In this document: positions 45,848 through 56,390 of the stretch, one piece after another | How the letters are laid out: each line of letters begins with the position of its first letter | Position numbering within the stretch: the first letter of the stretch is position 1 | Origin: Clostridium sp. JN-9 | GTDB lineage: Bacteria; Bacillota; Clostridia; Clostridiales; Clostridiaceae | Reading direction: 5' to 3' | Length of the DNA stretch: 64,000 nt | Assembly: GCF_004103695.1 (NCBI RefSeq) | Contig: NZ_CP035280.1 | Span: forward strand, 2,790,001 to 2,854,000 | Notes under the pieces: model-generated | Told to the model about the DNA's origin: nothing | The model's database searches: none | The model's input: the letters and a program-made list of their open reading frames with translations, nothing else | Made by a program: the position numbers and the translations under genes

Positions 45848-46777
45848 TTATTTATTTTTTTTATCTAAAAGCACAGCTAATAGGATTACTCCACCTTTTA
45901 CAATCAGCTGATAAAAAGGTGATACATTTAGTAAATTCAGTCCGTTATTAAGCACTCCAATAATAACCGCACCTATTATTGTTCCCGAAATCTGCCCTTC
46001 ACCACCAGCAAGACTTGTCCCGCCAAGTACCACTGCAGCAATAGCATCCAGTTCAAAGCCCGTCCCTGCATTTGGAGATGCTGAACCAATTCTGCTTGTT
46101 ACTATTATTCCACTAATTGCTGCGGTTATGCCTGAAATCATATAAACGTAGTTTTTAATTTTTTTTGTATTTATTCCTGAAAGCCTTGCTGAATCCTCAT
46201 TTCCTCCAATAGCATATACATATCTTCCAAACTTCGTTTGACTAACTATATAAGCACCGATTAACACTACAACAGCCATTATTATTACAGGCAGTGGTAT
46301 TCCGGCAGCTTTTTTATTTCCAAGTGCCATAAAACTTTTACCAAGGCCTGAAATAGGATTACCCTGAGTATATACATAGGTTACTCCTCTAAATATAGTT
46401 ACTGTAGCTAATGTCGCAATAAATGCCTGAATATTACACTTTGCTATGATAAAACCATTTATATATCCGATAATTGCTCCAATTACTAAAGCTACTAAAA
46501 TAATTATGGCTACATTAAAATGTGCTTTATCTAGAGATGCAGCTACTGCACCAGTTATAGCTAATATTGAACCCACAGATAAATCTATTCCTCCAGTGAG
46601 TATAACGAAAGTCATACCTACAGCAATAATTGCATTTACTGATACCTGAGTGAGTACATTAGTAATATTTCCTACAGTTAAAAATCTTGGAGCAATTACC
46701 GATACTATTATGCAAAGTACCAATAAGATGATTAATGTCTTAAATTTAACCAGAAGGCCTTTAAAATCAACATTCAT
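45848..46777 (-). CDS. rbsC: Ribose ABC transporter permease
   Basis: 309 residues with about nine membrane helices and the BPD_transp_2 signatures LTGGIDLSVGSILAITG (residues about 60-77) and ELDAIAAVVLGGTSLAGGEG. It forms the membrane channel with RbsA. GGAGAG precedes the ATG at 46777. It follows rbsA by 13 bases. Confidence 0.93.
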   Translation of the reverse strand: MNVDFKGLLVKFKTLIILLVLCIIVSVIAPRFLTVGNITNVLTQVSVNAIIAVGMTFVILTGGIDLSVGSILAITGAVAASLDKAHFNVAIIILVALVIGAIIGYINGFIIAKCNIQAFIATLATVTIFRGVTYVYTQGNPISGLGKSFMALGNKKAAGIPLPVIIMAVVVLIGAYIVSQTKFGRYVYAIGGNEDSARLSGINTKKIKNYVYMISGITAAISGIIVTSRIGSASPNAGTGFELDAIAAVVLGGTSLAGGEGQISGTIIGAVIIGVLNNGLNLLNVSPFYQLIVKGGVILLAVLLDKKNK

Positions 46778-46790
46778 ATTTATCTCTCCT

Positions 46791-48290
46791 TTACACTCCT
46801 ACAGCATATTTCATTATATTTTCCTGAGTTGCTTCTTTCCTTGGTATTTCTCCGCTAATTTTTCCTTCGTGCATTACAATAATTCTATCGCTTATTCCTA
46901 AAACCTCAGGCATGTCAGAGGAAATCATAATAATTGCTTTACCAGAACTTTTCAGTTCATTAAGTACATCATAAATTTCCTTCTTAGCTCCTACATCAAT
47001 GCCTCTGGTTGGTTCATCAATAATGAGTACCTTTGGGGATTTCATAAGCCACTTAGCTAATATAACCTTCTGCTGATTGCCCCCGCTGAGATTTTTTACC
47101 TTCTGATCTTGATTAGGAGTTTTTATAGAAAGCTTTTTAATAAATTTATCAACTTCAAGCTTTTCTGCCTTTTTATCAATAGTCTTAACCTTATTTGTAT
47201 AATGTTCCAGATTACATAATGTAATATTTTCTCTTACAGACATTCCTAATATTAATCCCTCTTTTTTTCTGTCTTCCGACATATAGCATATTCCTTTTGT
47301 AATTGCATCTTTAGGGGATCTTATTAATACTTCTTTTCCTTCGATTAAAACCTTTCCTCCAGTTTTTTTATATTCTCCAAAAATAGTTTTTGCAAGCTCA
47401 GTCCTCCCAGCTCCCATAAGACCTGCTATGCCTAATATTTCTCCTGACTTTACTTCAAAGGATATGGGTCCTAAAATACCCTTTAATTCTAAATTCTCAA
47501 CAGTCATTATAGTGTTTTTTTCATTAACTTTTTTATATGGAAACTGCTCTTCAAGTTTTCTTCCCACCATCATTGTGATCAAATCATCCTTTGTTACCTT
47601 GGAAGTTTCAGTTTCTCCAACATATTTCCCATCTCTTAAAACTGTTATTCTATCGCATATTTTAAATATTTCGTCTAATCGGTGTGAAATATATACTATG
47701 GAAATTCCTTTTTCCTTCAATTTCCCAATTACTTTAAACAGTTTTTCTGTTTCAACATCTGTAAGTGCTGTTGTAGGTTCATCCATTACTATTACTCTTG
47801 AATTTTTTGAAATTGCCTTTACAATTTCAATCATCTGCATTTCTCCAACACTTACATTTTTAACTAAAGTATCCGGGTCCACAGCACATCCTATTTGTTC
47901 AAGAAAACCTTTACATCGTTCCTTCATTATTTTTTTATTAATTCTGCATGATATTCTGTTAGTCTTTTCATTACCCAAAAACAAGTTTTCAGTAACAGTT
48001 AGATTTGGAAGTATACTGAGTTCCTGATGAATTATAGAGATTCCTAAGGATTCTGCACATTTAATTCCTTTTATTTCAACATCCTGCCCATCAATAATTA
48101 TTTCACCCTGGTCCTTAGTATAAACCCCTCCTAAAATTTTCATCAATGTGGATTTCCCGGCTCCATTTTCTCCTAACAGTGCCATTGCCTCACCTTGAAA
48201 TATTTTTAAATTTACATTATCCAGAGCTTTTACACCAGGAAAGGACTTACTTATATTTTTCATTTCCAATAGAGGTTTTTTTTCATTCAT
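46791..48290 (-). CDS. rbsA: Ribose ABC transporter ATP-binding protein
   Basis: 499 residues, two fused ABC ATPase domains as usual for sugar importers of the CUT2 class. The first has Walker [13 protein letters not shown] and signature SVGEMQM; the second has a degenerate Walker A ([10 protein letters not shown]) and signature LSGGNQQK with Walker [11 protein letters not shown]. It drives ribose import with RbsC and RbsB. GGGGG precedes the ATG. It overlaps neither neighbour, with gaps of 12-13 bases. Confidence 0.94.
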   Translation of the reverse strand: MNEKKPLLEMKNISKSFPGVKALDNVNLKIFQGEAMALLGENGAGKSTLMKILGGVYTKDQGEIIIDGQDVEIKGIKCAESLGISIIHQELSILPNLTVTENLFLGNEKTNRISCRINKKIMKERCKGFLEQIGCAVDPDTLVKNVSVGEMQMIEIVKAISKNSRVIVMDEPTTALTDVETEKLFKVIGKLKEKGISIVYISHRLDEIFKICDRITVLRDGKYVGETETSKVTKDDLITMMVGRKLEEQFPYKKVNEKNTIMTVENLELKGILGPISFEVKSGEILGIAGLMGAGRTELAKTIFGEYKKTGGKVLIEGKEVLIRSPKDAITKGICYMSEDRKKEGLILGMSVRENITLCNLEHYTNKVKTIDKKAEKLEVDKFIKKLSIKTPNQDQKVKNLSGGNQQKVILAKWLMKSPKVLIIDEPTRGIDVGAKKEIYDVLNELKSSGKAIIMISSDMPEVLGISDRIIVMHEGKISGEIPRKEATQENIMKYAVGV

Positions 48291-48302
48291 ATTAATTCCC
48301 CC

Positions 48303-48698
48303 TTAGAATACAACTCCTGATTTTAATATGATATTTGCATAGGGTGTTTGTTCTCCAGTACGAATTACAGCTTTGCAATTCTTAAGGTTCTCTTTTAGTT
48401 TTTCATGATTTATCCATGTAATTTTAACATTCCCTATGGCTTCCTGTATTTGTTTAAACAATGCAGGACTTACTTCTTTTGTTTCAACGGCAATAAATAC
48501 CTCTTCAATTTGCAATTCCATAATTACGGCCTTCAATGTGTCAATAAAGCCAGGTATATTTTTTATAAGTGCAATGTCAATTCTCTCCGTTTCTCTAGGT
48601 ATTGGCAGACCGCAATCTCCTATAGCCAGCATATCAGTATGTCCCATTTTAGATATTACTTCTGAAATTTGAGAATTTAATAATGCTGTTTTTCTCAT
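48303..48698 (-). CDS. rbsD: D-ribose pyranase
   Basis: 131 residues, normal for RbsD, starting [28 protein letters not shown] with the catalytic His20. The C-terminal block [19 protein letters not shown] matches the family end. It converts beta-pyranose to furanose ribose so that RbsK can use it. AGGAGG precedes the ATG. It lies between rbsK (two bases) and rbsA (12 bases). Confidence 0.94.
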   Translation of the reverse strand: MRKTALLNSQISEVISKMGHTDMLAIGDCGLPIPRETERIDIALIKNIPGFIDTLKAVIMELQIEEVFIAVETKEVSPALFKQIQEAIGNVKITWINHEKLKENLKNCKAVIRTGEQTPYANIILKSGVVF

Positions 48699-48700
48699 AA

Positions 48701-49630
48701 TTAAGCCTCCTTGTATATTTTCATAACTTCATCTATAGTAGGGATTGAGGGTTGTGCTCCTTCTCTTTGTACTGCTATGGATGAAACTTTATTACCAAAA
48801 ACTACCGCTGACCTTAAATTATTATAATTAAGATCAGAGCTTTCCAATTTACTAGCTAATGCTCCTATAAAGCTATCCCCTGCCGCAGTTGTATCAGCTA
48901 CCGGTACCTTATAAGCTGGTATTATTTCGCATCCTTCGTCACCTATAAGAGCTGCTCCCTTTTCTCCCATTGTAATTATTACATATTTCACACCCTTTTT
49001 AAGAAAAATCTTTGCTGATTCTTTTGCTGTTTTTAGATCATTTACCTGTACTTTTGTTAATTCATAAGCTTCAGTCTCATTTGGAACGATTACATCAGTA
49101 TACTGTAAAAGCTCATCTGGGACTTGTTTCGCAGGTGCAGGATTAAGGATGGTTATAACGCCATATTTTTTTGCAGTTTTGAATGCTTTTACTATTATAT
49201 CCATATTAATTTCAAATTGAGTAACAAGTATATTGCATGATTTAATAGCTTCCATGGCCATATTAAGTTCCTGAGGGGTGATTTTCATATTAGCTCCAGG
49301 CACAACTATGATAGAATTATTACCAATTTCATCAACAGTAATTATTGCTGTTCCTGTTGGTTTATTCTCATCTTTATATATATGATCCACATTAATATTA
49401 TCTTTCTTAAGCTCTTCTATTAATCTATTCCCATTACTGTCCAGTCCAACCTTCCCAAGCATATATACAAATGCTCCGGATCTTTTTGCTGCAACTGCCT
49501 GATTTGCACCTTTCCCTCCAGGTATATTCATTAAATTATTTCCAATAATGGTTTCACCTACTTTAGGCATTGAATTTACCTTTACCATAATATCCATATT
49601 TAAGCTTCCAAGTATGCAGATTTTATTCAT
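48701..49630 (-). CDS. rbsK: Ribokinase
   Basis: 309 residues from the ATG at 49630, with GGAAGGGG upstream; a frame 17 codons longer would run through the operators. PfkB-family sugar kinase with the first signature [15 protein letters not shown] (about 40-54), and the second, [14 protein letters not shown], carrying the catalytic Asp. It makes ribose 5-phosphate. It is the first gene of the ribose operon, directly below the promoter and operators. Confidence 0.94.
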   Translation of the reverse strand: MNKICILGSLNMDIMVKVNSMPKVGETIIGNNLMNIPGGKGANQAVAAKRSGAFVYMLGKVGLDSNGNRLIEELKKDNINVDHIYKDENKPTGTAIITVDEIGNNSIIVVPGANMKITPQELNMAMEAIKSCNILVTQFEINMDIIVKAFKTAKKYGVITILNPAPAKQVPDELLQYTDVIVPNETEAYELTKVQVNDLKTAKESAKIFLKKGVKYVIITMGEKGAALIGDEGCEIIPAYKVPVADTTAAGDSFIGALASKLESSDLNYNNLRSAVVFGNKVSSIAVQREGAQPSIPTIDEVMKIYKEA

Positions 49631-49652
49631 GTTCACACCCCTTCCTGGTAAT

Positions 49653-49677
49653 TTAACCGGTTTACTTAACCGGTTAA
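49653..49677. promoter_or_regulatory. Twin LacI-type operators of the ribose operon
   Basis: TTAACCGGTTTA (49653-49664) and the perfect palindrome TTAACCGGTTAA (49666-49677), centres 13 bases apart. They sit just downstream of the -10 box, so bound RbsR would block transcription start. Confidence 0.88.
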
Positions 49678-49681
49678 ACAT

Positions 49682-49710
49682 ATTATATATTGTTCTGTAA
49701 ACCTTGTCAA
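49682..49710 (-). promoter_or_regulatory. Sigma-A promoter of the ribose operon
   Basis: TTGACA (minus strand, 49705-49710) and TATAAT (49682-49687) with a 17-base spacer: a consensus promoter, kept in check by the operators beside it. Confidence 0.93.
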
Positions 49711-49742
49711 TAAAAATCTGATAATTATTTATTTCACAAAAA

Positions 49743-49781
49743 AACTCTGTAATGAGTATATTATTTACTCATTACAGAGTT
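49743..49781 (-). terminator. Terminator of the ABC exporter operon
   Basis: A perfect 15-bp stem AACTCTGTAATGAGT / ACTCATTACAGAGTT, followed on the minus strand by TTTTTTT. It lies 14 bases past the stop of the permease gene. Confidence 0.92.
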
Positions 49782-49794
49782 AATTAGTATATGG

Positions 49795-52700
49795 TTATTC
49801 TGCACTCTTAAGAGATTCTATCATGTCTATTTTATCGAATCTTCTGTACATCACCAGATTCACAATTGCAGAGAACAGTATTGTAAGTGCAACAGAATAT
49901 AAGAAATAAATTGGTTTTATTGTTCTTAAGAACATCATCACATTTGTTTCTGCAGAAATTATTATAAAATTATTCATCACTATTCCTACAGCTATTCCAA
50001 GTAAGCTTCCAATAATTGTTAGCACAACATTCTCCTTATATATATAAGATGCTAATTCATTATTATAAAAGCCTAGCAGTTTTATTGTTGCTAATTCTCT
50101 TTTTCTCTCGTTTATGTTTATATTAGTAAGATTGTAGATTACAACAAAGGCCAATACTCCTGCAGATACAATTAAGATCAATACAACAGAATTAATGCTG
50201 TCTACACTTTTATTGTAATCAACATGACTTCTATTTTTAAAGCTTACTGAATTAATTCCGTTTATGGAGGTCAGTGACTTTAAAGTATTGTTCTCTGAGC
50301 TGTCTGAAACACTATTCAGCAATCCATAAAATCCATTGAAGAGTATCTTATCACCAGTTATTTTTGTATAATAAGCAGGGCTTATATAAATGTAATGCTG
50401 AACATACTGCTCAGTAATATCAGAAATTTTAGCTTTTACTGTTTTATCATTAATTGTAAGTTCAATAGTATCTCCAGCTTTTTTATTTATAAGCTTTGCC
50501 AGCTTCTGACTTACTATTATTCCATTATCGCTTAAATTCAGACTATTATTTTTCATGGTGAGATCTATATATTTGTTAATATCATTTTTATTTTCCGGCA
50601 CAACCACATAGGCATCTTCTGTGCCAGCATCCTTTTTAATTGTGCCATTCTTCATATAGGCAAACATCGCTGATTTTACATTAGAATCCTTAACTATCTT
50701 ATTTTTCATAGCATCTTTTTCATCAATGCTGATTTCATTTTTAAGGGTAGCATGCATGTCAAATCTATATATGGTATTAAATTGTTTTTCAACAGCACCT
50801 ATTATACCGCCTTTTAGACCAAACCCTGTTATCATTAAACCTGTACATGCTGCTATTCCAAAAATTGTCATGAAAAGTCTTTGCTTATATCTAAATATAT
50901 TTCTAGCTGTAACCTTATTTGTAAAACTTAGTCTTTTCCATATAAATGTAATCTTCTCAAGAAGTATTGTCTTACCTGACTTTGGCGGCTTCGGCCTCAT
51001 TAAAGCTGCTGGAACCTCCTTAAGTTCTTCCATAGTAGCAGCAATAGAAGCAGACACAGTAAACAATATTGCTAATATAGATGCCTTAAAAGCAACACCG
51101 CCATTAAATGGAGTTACCCTTGTGGGGATTGTGTATAGTGCTGTGTAAGCATTCATTATAAGGGGTGGAAACAGTCTATACCCAAAAGAAACACCTATTA
51201 TACTTCCAATGACACTTGCAGCTAAGGAATAAAAAAGGTAATGGAACACTATTGAAGTGCTGGAATACCCTAAAGCTTTAAAGGTCCCAATTTCAGTTCT
51301 GTTTTCCTGAACCATTCTTGTCATAGTAGTAAGGCTCACTAAAGCTGCAACTAAGAAAAATATCAGGGGAAATGCCTTTCCTATATTGTCAATTCTGTCA
51401 CTATCCTGTCTGTAGGTTTCATATCCTACATTATCTGATCTTCCAAGAACATACCATTTTGCATTTTTTATGTCCTTGAGTTTATTCTTATTCTCATTTA
51501 TTTCATTCTCTGCTTTTTCAAATTCAGTATTTGCCTTTTCTTCCTCTGAGGATAATTTTTCTGCATTGTCATCAACTTGTTTTTGTGCTGCAGACAATTT
51601 AGCCTTTCCCTGACTTAGCTTGTTTAATCCCTCATTTTTTGACTGATTCAGCTTTATCTCAGCATTAGCTATACTGTTTTTACTTGCTTCTAGTTTTTCT
51701 TTACCAGCAGCTAATTCTTTTTCACCAGCTTCAATGGATTTTTCATTTTCAGCAATTTTCTGTTTCCCAGCATTAATATTGTTTTGGGCATTATCAAAAT
51801 TACTTTTCATGGTTTCCAAATCAAAGAAGCTGTTTATCTGACTTAAGGCTCCATCAGCCTTCAATGAATCATATATGGAATCAAAGCTTTTCCCTGAAAT
51901 ATCCTTTTTGTATATATTATCCATAGTGTGGTATTGATAAAAGTATTCTTTATTATTTGGATCCGTTTCCAGCTGCTTTTTGGCTTCCAGTACTTTTCCT
52001 TCCACAGCAGATGATATACCTTCTGCTGCCTGCTGCTTTCCTGAATTAAGCTTGTTTTCGCTGGCTGATATATTATTTTTACCCTGGGTAATCTGCATTT
52101 TTGCACTTTCAACATCCTTAGCTTTTGAATTCAGTTCATTTTGACCTGCCTGAATGCTGCTTTTGCTCTGAGCTATCTGTTTTTCTCCCTCAGCCATGCT
52201 TTTATTAAAAGTATCCTGATTCTGAGAAAGCTTTTCAGAGTTTACAGCTATTTCTCCTCTGGCATTATCTAATTGTTTATGTGCATCAGCAAATTTAGCT
52301 GCTGCCTGTTCTTTAGAAGTTCTTAATTTATCTTCAGCTTCTGAAATTTTTTCACTGCTGTTTTTTATTACATCATTATATCTTATACTGCTTCTTACTA
52401 TTCCAAGATCCTTTAAACTATTTTCAGTACTTTTTATGGTTTTAGAATAACTTTCATTATCCAAAAGGCTGTTTTCTGATTCCTTATTATTTGCTTTTAC
52501 ATATATTTCTGTATAAACATCACTTTTAAATACTGATGGTAATATATATACAAATCCACTTACAGATCCATTTCCAACAGAACTAAGCTGTCTCTGAGCA
52601 GATACATAAAGCGGTGATTCACAGGAACCTGTTATTTTAAATTCACTATTATTAAGGCTGTCACTTAAATTTGTATCATTACCAGAACTAAGCACAATTT

Positions 52701-53145
52701 TATCCCCGATTTTATAATTATTCTCTTTCAGGAATCTGTCTTCAACCACTGCTTCATTATTATTTTTAGGCAGCGTGCCCTTTGTAACTATTATTTTGTT
52801 TATTCCGTTTTCATCAGGCAGTGAATTCACGTTAAGAACAAAAGATTTATTGTCCTTTTCAACTACAGCGTCAATAGAATGTGAACCCTCTGCTTTTGCT
52901 ACACCATTTAACTGTCCTACTTTTACTAAGTCATCCTTAGTAAGTCCAAGGGTCGATATCAATTTAAAATCCATTAGATTGTTTTTATTGAAATAATTAT
53001 CCCCGGACATTTTCATATCAGGGCTTGTGGCTCTCACACCGGCATAAAAAGATACTCCAACTGCAATAATTATAACTATGGATAAAAATCTGGAAAGTGT
53101 TTTTTTAATATCCCTGAATAAATTCTTTATAAAAGTCTTTTTCAT
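49795..53145 (-). CDS. FtsX-like ABC transporter permease
   Basis: 1116 residues from the ATG at 53145; a GTG three codons earlier is an alternative. One N-terminal helix (about 20-40), a large extracellular region (about 45-590), which includes a long coiled coil rich in Glu, Lys and Asn (about 260-555), then FtsX domains (helices about 595-720 and 990-1105). The layout is that of the MacB/YhgE-like permeases with a fused coiled-coil arm. It pairs with the adjacent ATPase whose stop codon overlaps this start. Probable export or envelope-stress role; substrate unknown. Confidence 0.85.
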   Translation of the reverse strand: MKKTFIKNLFRDIKKTLSRFLSIVIIIAVGVSFYAGVRATSPDMKMSGDNYFNKNNLMDFKLISTLGLTKDDLVKVGQLNGVAKAEGSHSIDAVVEKDNKSFVLNVNSLPDENGINKIIVTKGTLPKNNNEAVVEDRFLKENNYKIGDKIVLSSGNDTNLSDSLNNSEFKITGSCESPLYVSAQRQLSSVGNGSVSGFVYILPSVFKSDVYTEIYVKANNKESENSLLDNESYSKTIKSTENSLKDLGIVRSSIRYNDVIKNSSEKISEAEDKLRTSKEQAAAKFADAHKQLDNARGEIAVNSEKLSQNQDTFNKSMAEGEKQIAQSKSSIQAGQNELNSKAKDVESAKMQITQGKNNISASENKLNSGKQQAAEGISSAVEGKVLEAKKQLETDPNNKEYFYQYHTMDNIYKKDISGKSFDSIYDSLKADGALSQINSFFDLETMKSNFDNAQNNINAGKQKIAENEKSIEAGEKELAAGKEKLEASKNSIANAEIKLNQSKNEGLNKLSQGKAKLSAAQKQVDDNAEKLSSEEEKANTEFEKAENEINENKNKLKDIKNAKWYVLGRSDNVGYETYRQDSDRIDNIGKAFPLIFFLVAALVSLTTMTRMVQENRTEIGTFKALGYSSTSIVFHYLFYSLAASVIGSIIGVSFGYRLFPPLIMNAYTALYTIPTRVTPFNGGVAFKASILAILFTVSASIAATMEELKEVPAALMRPKPPKSGKTILLEKITFIWKRLSFTNKVTARNIFRYKQRLFMTIFGIAACTGLMITGFGLKGGIIGAVEKQFNTIYRFDMHATLKNEISIDEKDAMKNKIVKDSNVKSAMFAYMKNGTIKKDAGTEDAYVVVPENKNDINKYIDLTMKNNSLNLSDNGIIVSQKLAKLINKKAGDTIELTINDKTVKAKISDITEQYVQHYIYISPAYYTKITGDKILFNGFYGLLNSVSDSSENNTLKSLTSINGINSVSFKNRSHVDYNKSVDSINSVVLILIVSAGVLAFVVIYNLTNININERKRELATIKLLGFYNNELASYIYKENVVLTIIGSLLGIAVGIVMNNFIIISAETNVMMFLRTIKPIYFLYSVALTILFSAIVNLVMYRRFDKIDMIESLKSAE

Positions 53146-53147
53146 AA

Positions 53148-53852
53148 TTACCACTCTATGCTTTCTATAGGCACTGGATCATCATTCTTTTTAATATCCT
53201 CAACTTTACCGCTTTTTACTGTAATTACAGTATCAGCTATTGGGGCTATTGCAGAATTATGGGTAATGACGATAACTGTCATATTATATACTTTTGAAGT
53301 ATCTGCTAATAGTTTTAAAATAGATTTTCCTGTATTATAATCCAATGCTCCTGTTGGTTCATCACAAAGAAGTAATTTAGGATTTTTAGCAAGGGCTCTG
53401 GCAATGGAAACCCTTTGCTGCTCTCCTCCTGACAACTGACATGGGAAGTTTTGAATTCTATTTTCAAGGCCTACATCTTTAAGCACTTCCACAGGATCCA
53501 TTGGATTTTTACATATCTCTACTGCCAGTTCAACATTTTCCAGAGCATTTAAATTTTGAACTAAATTATAAAATTGAAATACAAATCCTATATCTTCTCT
53601 TCTGTATTTGGTAAGCATCTTTTTATTATAACTGCTGATTTCGTTTCCATCTACAAAAATGCTTCCCCCGGATACCTGATCCATTCCGCCTAATAGATTT
53701 AGTATTGTAGTTTTTCCTGCTCCGCTTGCTCCAAGAATTACAACAAATTCTCCTTTGTCTATGGAGAACGAAATATCATCCACTGCCTTAATTGTTACCT
53801 CACCCATAGTATAATTCTTTTTAACATTCTTCAGCTCTATGAAACTTTTCAC
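53148..53852 (-). CDS. ABC transporter ATP-binding protein, LolD/MacB type
   Basis: 234 residues from a GTG at 53852, which has GGAGG eight bases upstream; a longer frame from 53867 overlaps that site. Walker [10 protein letters not shown], signature [15 protein letters not shown], Walker [13 protein letters not shown] and switch His in VIVITHN are intact. It powers the FtsX-like permease encoded immediately after. A TetR-type gene precedes both on the same strand. Confidence 0.92.
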   Translation of the reverse strand: MKSFIELKNVKKNYTMGEVTIKAVDDISFSIDKGEFVVILGASGAGKTTILNLLGGMDQVSGGSIFVDGNEISSYNKKMLTKYRREDIGFVFQFYNLVQNLNALENVELAVEICKNPMDPVEVLKDVGLENRIQNFPCQLSGGEQQRVSIARALAKNPKLLLCDEPTGALDYNTGKSILKLLADTSKVYNMTVIVITHNSAIAPIADTVITVKSGKVEDIKKNDDPVPIESIEW

Positions 53853-53910
53853 TACTATTTCCTCCACTTTATTTTTGTGAACGCTGGTTCTCTTTTGCTT
53901 TAAAAAATAA

Positions 53911-53930
53911 TGTTACTTTTTGAAGTAACA
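53911..53930 (-). terminator. Hairpin after the TetR gene
   Basis: TGTTACTT / AAGTAACA with a TTTG loop, followed on the minus strand by TTATTTTTT. It lies between tetR and the ABC ATPase and could end or attenuate the tetR transcript, or act as an operator because it is palindromic. Confidence 0.6.
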
Positions 53931-53936
53931 GAGAAT

Positions 53937-54539
53937 TTAAATGTTTTCACAATCTAATTTATCTAATATATTATTAAAGAAAATGTCAATTATATCAAGT
54001 ATGAGCTTTCTTATCCTGTCTCCGTCTTCCTGCTGATTTAAAATAACGGCCATATCTTCTACAAGATTGCATGAAAGAAGATATATAATAAAATTATTTT
54101 TAAGCCTCATGCCTTTTAAATGTAATTCATATTCCATAGTTTGAGAAACTATTCTTGTAATAAAATCTGCAAATGTGCTTTTGCAGTTTTCATATTTAGA
54201 GCCTTCACTTTTGTTTAGGAGTATGGCAAGTTCTATGCTGTTTTCCTTAAAAATTTCCATTATCTTATTAAGTAAGTTATAAAATATATGTTCTGCTTCA
54301 TCATTAATCTTAACTGAATTAATTTCACTTATATAATCCATAAGCCTTTTATACACAGAACCAATGAGATTTTCATATAAATCTTCCTTGCTGCTGAAAT
54401 ATTTATATAGATTTCCCACAGAAGTATTGGAACTATTGGCAATAATTCTTATTGAAGCACCCTTGTAGCCTTTATTTTTGAATTCTCTCAGTGCTTCGTA
54501 CACTATTCTATTCCTAACTTCGTCTTTTAAATACTGCAT
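53937..54539 (-). CDS. TetR-family regulator
   Basis: 200 residues from the ATG at 54539 (GGAGG four to five bases upstream; the frame is open six codons further without a site). The N-terminal helix-turn-helix is present as KGASIRIIANSSNTSVGNLYKYFSSKEDL (two parts: KGASIRIIANS and NTSVGNLYKYF). The C-terminal ligand domain (about 55-200) is not matched to a known effector. It likely controls the ABC exporter downstream. A consensus promoter lies at 54615-54643. Confidence 0.87.
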   Translation of the reverse strand: MQYLKDEVRNRIVYEALREFKNKGYKGASIRIIANSSNTSVGNLYKYFSSKEDLYENLIGSVYKRLMDYISEINSVKINDEAEHIFYNLLNKIMEIFKENSIELAILLNKSEGSKYENCKSTFADFITRIVSQTMEYELHLKGMRLKNNFIIYLLSCNLVEDMAVILNQQEDGDRIRKLILDIIDIFFNNILDKLDCENI

Positions 54540-54614
54540 AAAACCTCCAATTACCATGTGAAGCCGTGATCTTTACCTATACTATGTATTAGAAAACCGT
54601 TGTTCTCTTTTAAA

Positions 54615-54643
54615 ATTCTACTTTAGTTTATACACTATGTCAA
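54615..54643 (-). promoter_or_regulatory. Sigma-A promoter of the TetR gene
   Basis: TTGACA (minus strand, 54638-54643) and TAGAAT (54615-54620), spacer 17 bases, about 75 bases upstream of the ATG. Confidence 0.75.
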
Positions 54644-54671
54644 TATTAATTCAGATATTTTTTAATATAAA

Positions 54672-54683
54672 AGCTGATATCAG
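54672..54683 (-). terminator. Weak hairpin after the patatin-like gene
   Basis: A 12-base palindrome GCTGATATCAGC followed on the minus strand by TTTTATATTAAAAAA, three bases past the stop codon of the lipase gene. Confidence 0.45.
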
Positions 54684-54685
54684 CA

Positions 54686-55531
54686 TTAAATAATAAAATC
54701 CTTAATTTTTTCGTAGGAATTTCTAGCATCTTCATAACCTTCATTATATATATTAAGAAGCTTATCTGAATCTCTTTCAAGCCGTCCTACCTCTAATGGT
54801 TCTGAATGTCTTATTACAATTGCCTTTCCCTGCATCTCCAATTGATCAATATAATCCAGTGTTTCATTATACATCTTATATCTGTTAAGCAATGCATTTA
54901 CAAGCTTAGGGTATTTTTTATACTTTATTTTTGCCAGTTTTGCATGCCTCATTGGAGTTTTGCGGTATCCCTTATGCCTTGTTAAAACAATTATATTTTT
55001 GCTGTTGCCATCCTTTATGGATTTAGCAATGGGAATGGAATCAGTAATTCCTCCGTCTAAAAGTTCATGTCCCTTAAGCCTGACAATAGGAGATATAAAT
55101 GGCAGTGATGAAGTTGCTCTTAATGCATAAAATCCATCACTTATATCATCCTTATTAAAATACATTGGTGACCCGGTATTACAATCTGTAACTCCCACCA
55201 AAAACTTACATGGTGCCTTGGAAAATGTTTCAAAATCAAATTTAACATGTTTATTTGGTATTTCATCAAAAATAAAATTCATGCCGATAAATGATTTCTC
55301 TTTTATGAAATTTCTAAAGCTCATATATCTCCAGTTATTATTAAAATCAATATTTACTTTTTTATTTCTTCCCTTTTGCCTTGATATATATGAAACTGCA
55401 TTACAGGCTCCTGCTGACACACCTATAATGTAGTTAAAATATAAATCCTTTTCCATAAAAAAGTCCAAAACTCCACTGGTATACAGTCCTCTCATACCTC
55501 CACCTTCAAGTACAAGTCCTACATTGTCCAT
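54686..55531 (-). CDS. Patatin-like phospholipase
   Basis: 281 residues of the bacterial patatin (RssA/YjjU-like) group. The oxyanion hole GLVLEGGGMRGLYTSGVLDFF, the nucleophile Ser in GVSAGACNA (about 39) and the catalytic Asp in DGGITDSIP (about 166) are intact, giving a Ser-Asp dyad hydrolase. The N-terminus lacks a signal peptide, so it acts in the cytoplasm or at the membrane face. It probably hydrolyses membrane lipids. The substrate is unknown. GGATAAGG precedes the ATG at 55531. Confidence 0.9.
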   Translation of the reverse strand: MDNVGLVLEGGGMRGLYTSGVLDFFMEKDLYFNYIIGVSAGACNAVSYISRQKGRNKKVNIDFNNNWRYMSFRNFIKEKSFIGMNFIFDEIPNKHVKFDFETFSKAPCKFLVGVTDCNTGSPMYFNKDDISDGFYALRATSSLPFISPIVRLKGHELLDGGITDSIPIAKSIKDGNSKNIIVLTRHKGYRKTPMRHAKLAKIKYKKYPKLVNALLNRYKMYNETLDYIDQLEMQGKAIVIRHSEPLEVGRLERDSDKLLNIYNEGYEDARNSYEKIKDFII

Positions 55532-55663
55532 AACTGCCTTATCCTCCGTTTTATGTTTATATAAATACTTTTATATTTAATTATACACTAACAAACATTT
55601 GTATAATATAAAATATCCAGCTTTTATTCTTTATTTACATATTGTTTTCAATTTATTAAATAT

Positions 55664-56359
55664 TTATTGATATAGATCTGCTGCAAGTTCCTTCATCACT
55701 TTTTCATTTTTAACAACATAATAAGAATGTTCTTTTAATAAAGCTCCTTTGCTGCATAAAGTATTTAATGTTCTAAGAAGATGCCTATAGCTGGCTCCCA
55801 GCAATTCTGATATTTCAGTTAAATTTTCATTAAACCGTATTACAGTTATTCCATTACTGTAAATTCTTTCTCCAGCAGCAATTATGTAGCTTGCCAATCT
55901 GTTCTCCAAAGGATATAGCAGGTTTATAGAACTATTCTTTGAGCATCTGTTTAACTTTTCTCCAATTGAAATACAAAGATATTTTAAAAACTTTGCATCC
56001 TTTAATAATGATAATCTTAGTTTTTCAACCGGTATTCCAATGCAATATGTATCCTCTATTGCCTGTACATTGTTATAAGCATTCTCTCCATTTGGGAATT
56101 CTACATCTCCCAGCATTTTAAAGCTATTATAAAAGCACAATAATAGTGATTTACCATTGCTTAAAGTAGCATATACCTTTGCTTTACCTGAAATAAAAAA
56201 ATAAAGATAACTGAGCTTTTCATTTTCTCTGCAGATATATTCATTTTTTTTAAATAATATTAATTCCGCAAATGGCTTAACATCATGAGAAAAAAAGCTG
56301 TTAATCTTATATTCTTCAATATACTTGTCCTTCATTTTAACATTATCTATTTTCTCCAT
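55664..56359 (-). CDS. Crp/Fnr-family regulator
   Basis: 231 residues. An N-terminal cyclic-nucleotide-like binding fold (about 25-150) with ENEKLSYLYFFISGKAKVYATL, then a helix-turn-helix (about 165-225) with NENLTEISELLGASYRHLLRTLNTL. The Fnr cysteine cluster is absent, so it is unlikely to be an oxygen sensor with an Fe-S cluster. It is divergent from a transporter pair across a perfect palindrome that is a probable operator. GGAGAAAAG precedes the ATG. Confidence 0.85.
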   Translation of the reverse strand: MEKIDNVKMKDKYIEEYKINSFFSHDVKPFAELILFKKNEYICRENEKLSYLYFFISGKAKVYATLSNGKSLLLCFYNSFKMLGDVEFPNGENAYNNVQAIEDTYCIGIPVEKLRLSLLKDAKFLKYLCISIGEKLNRCSKNSSINLLYPLENRLASYIIAAGERIYSNGITVIRFNENLTEISELLGASYRHLLRTLNTLCSKGALLKEHSYYVVKNEKVMKELAADLYQ

Positions 56360-56390
56360 AATCTTTTCTCCATAAAATTTATATTTATTT

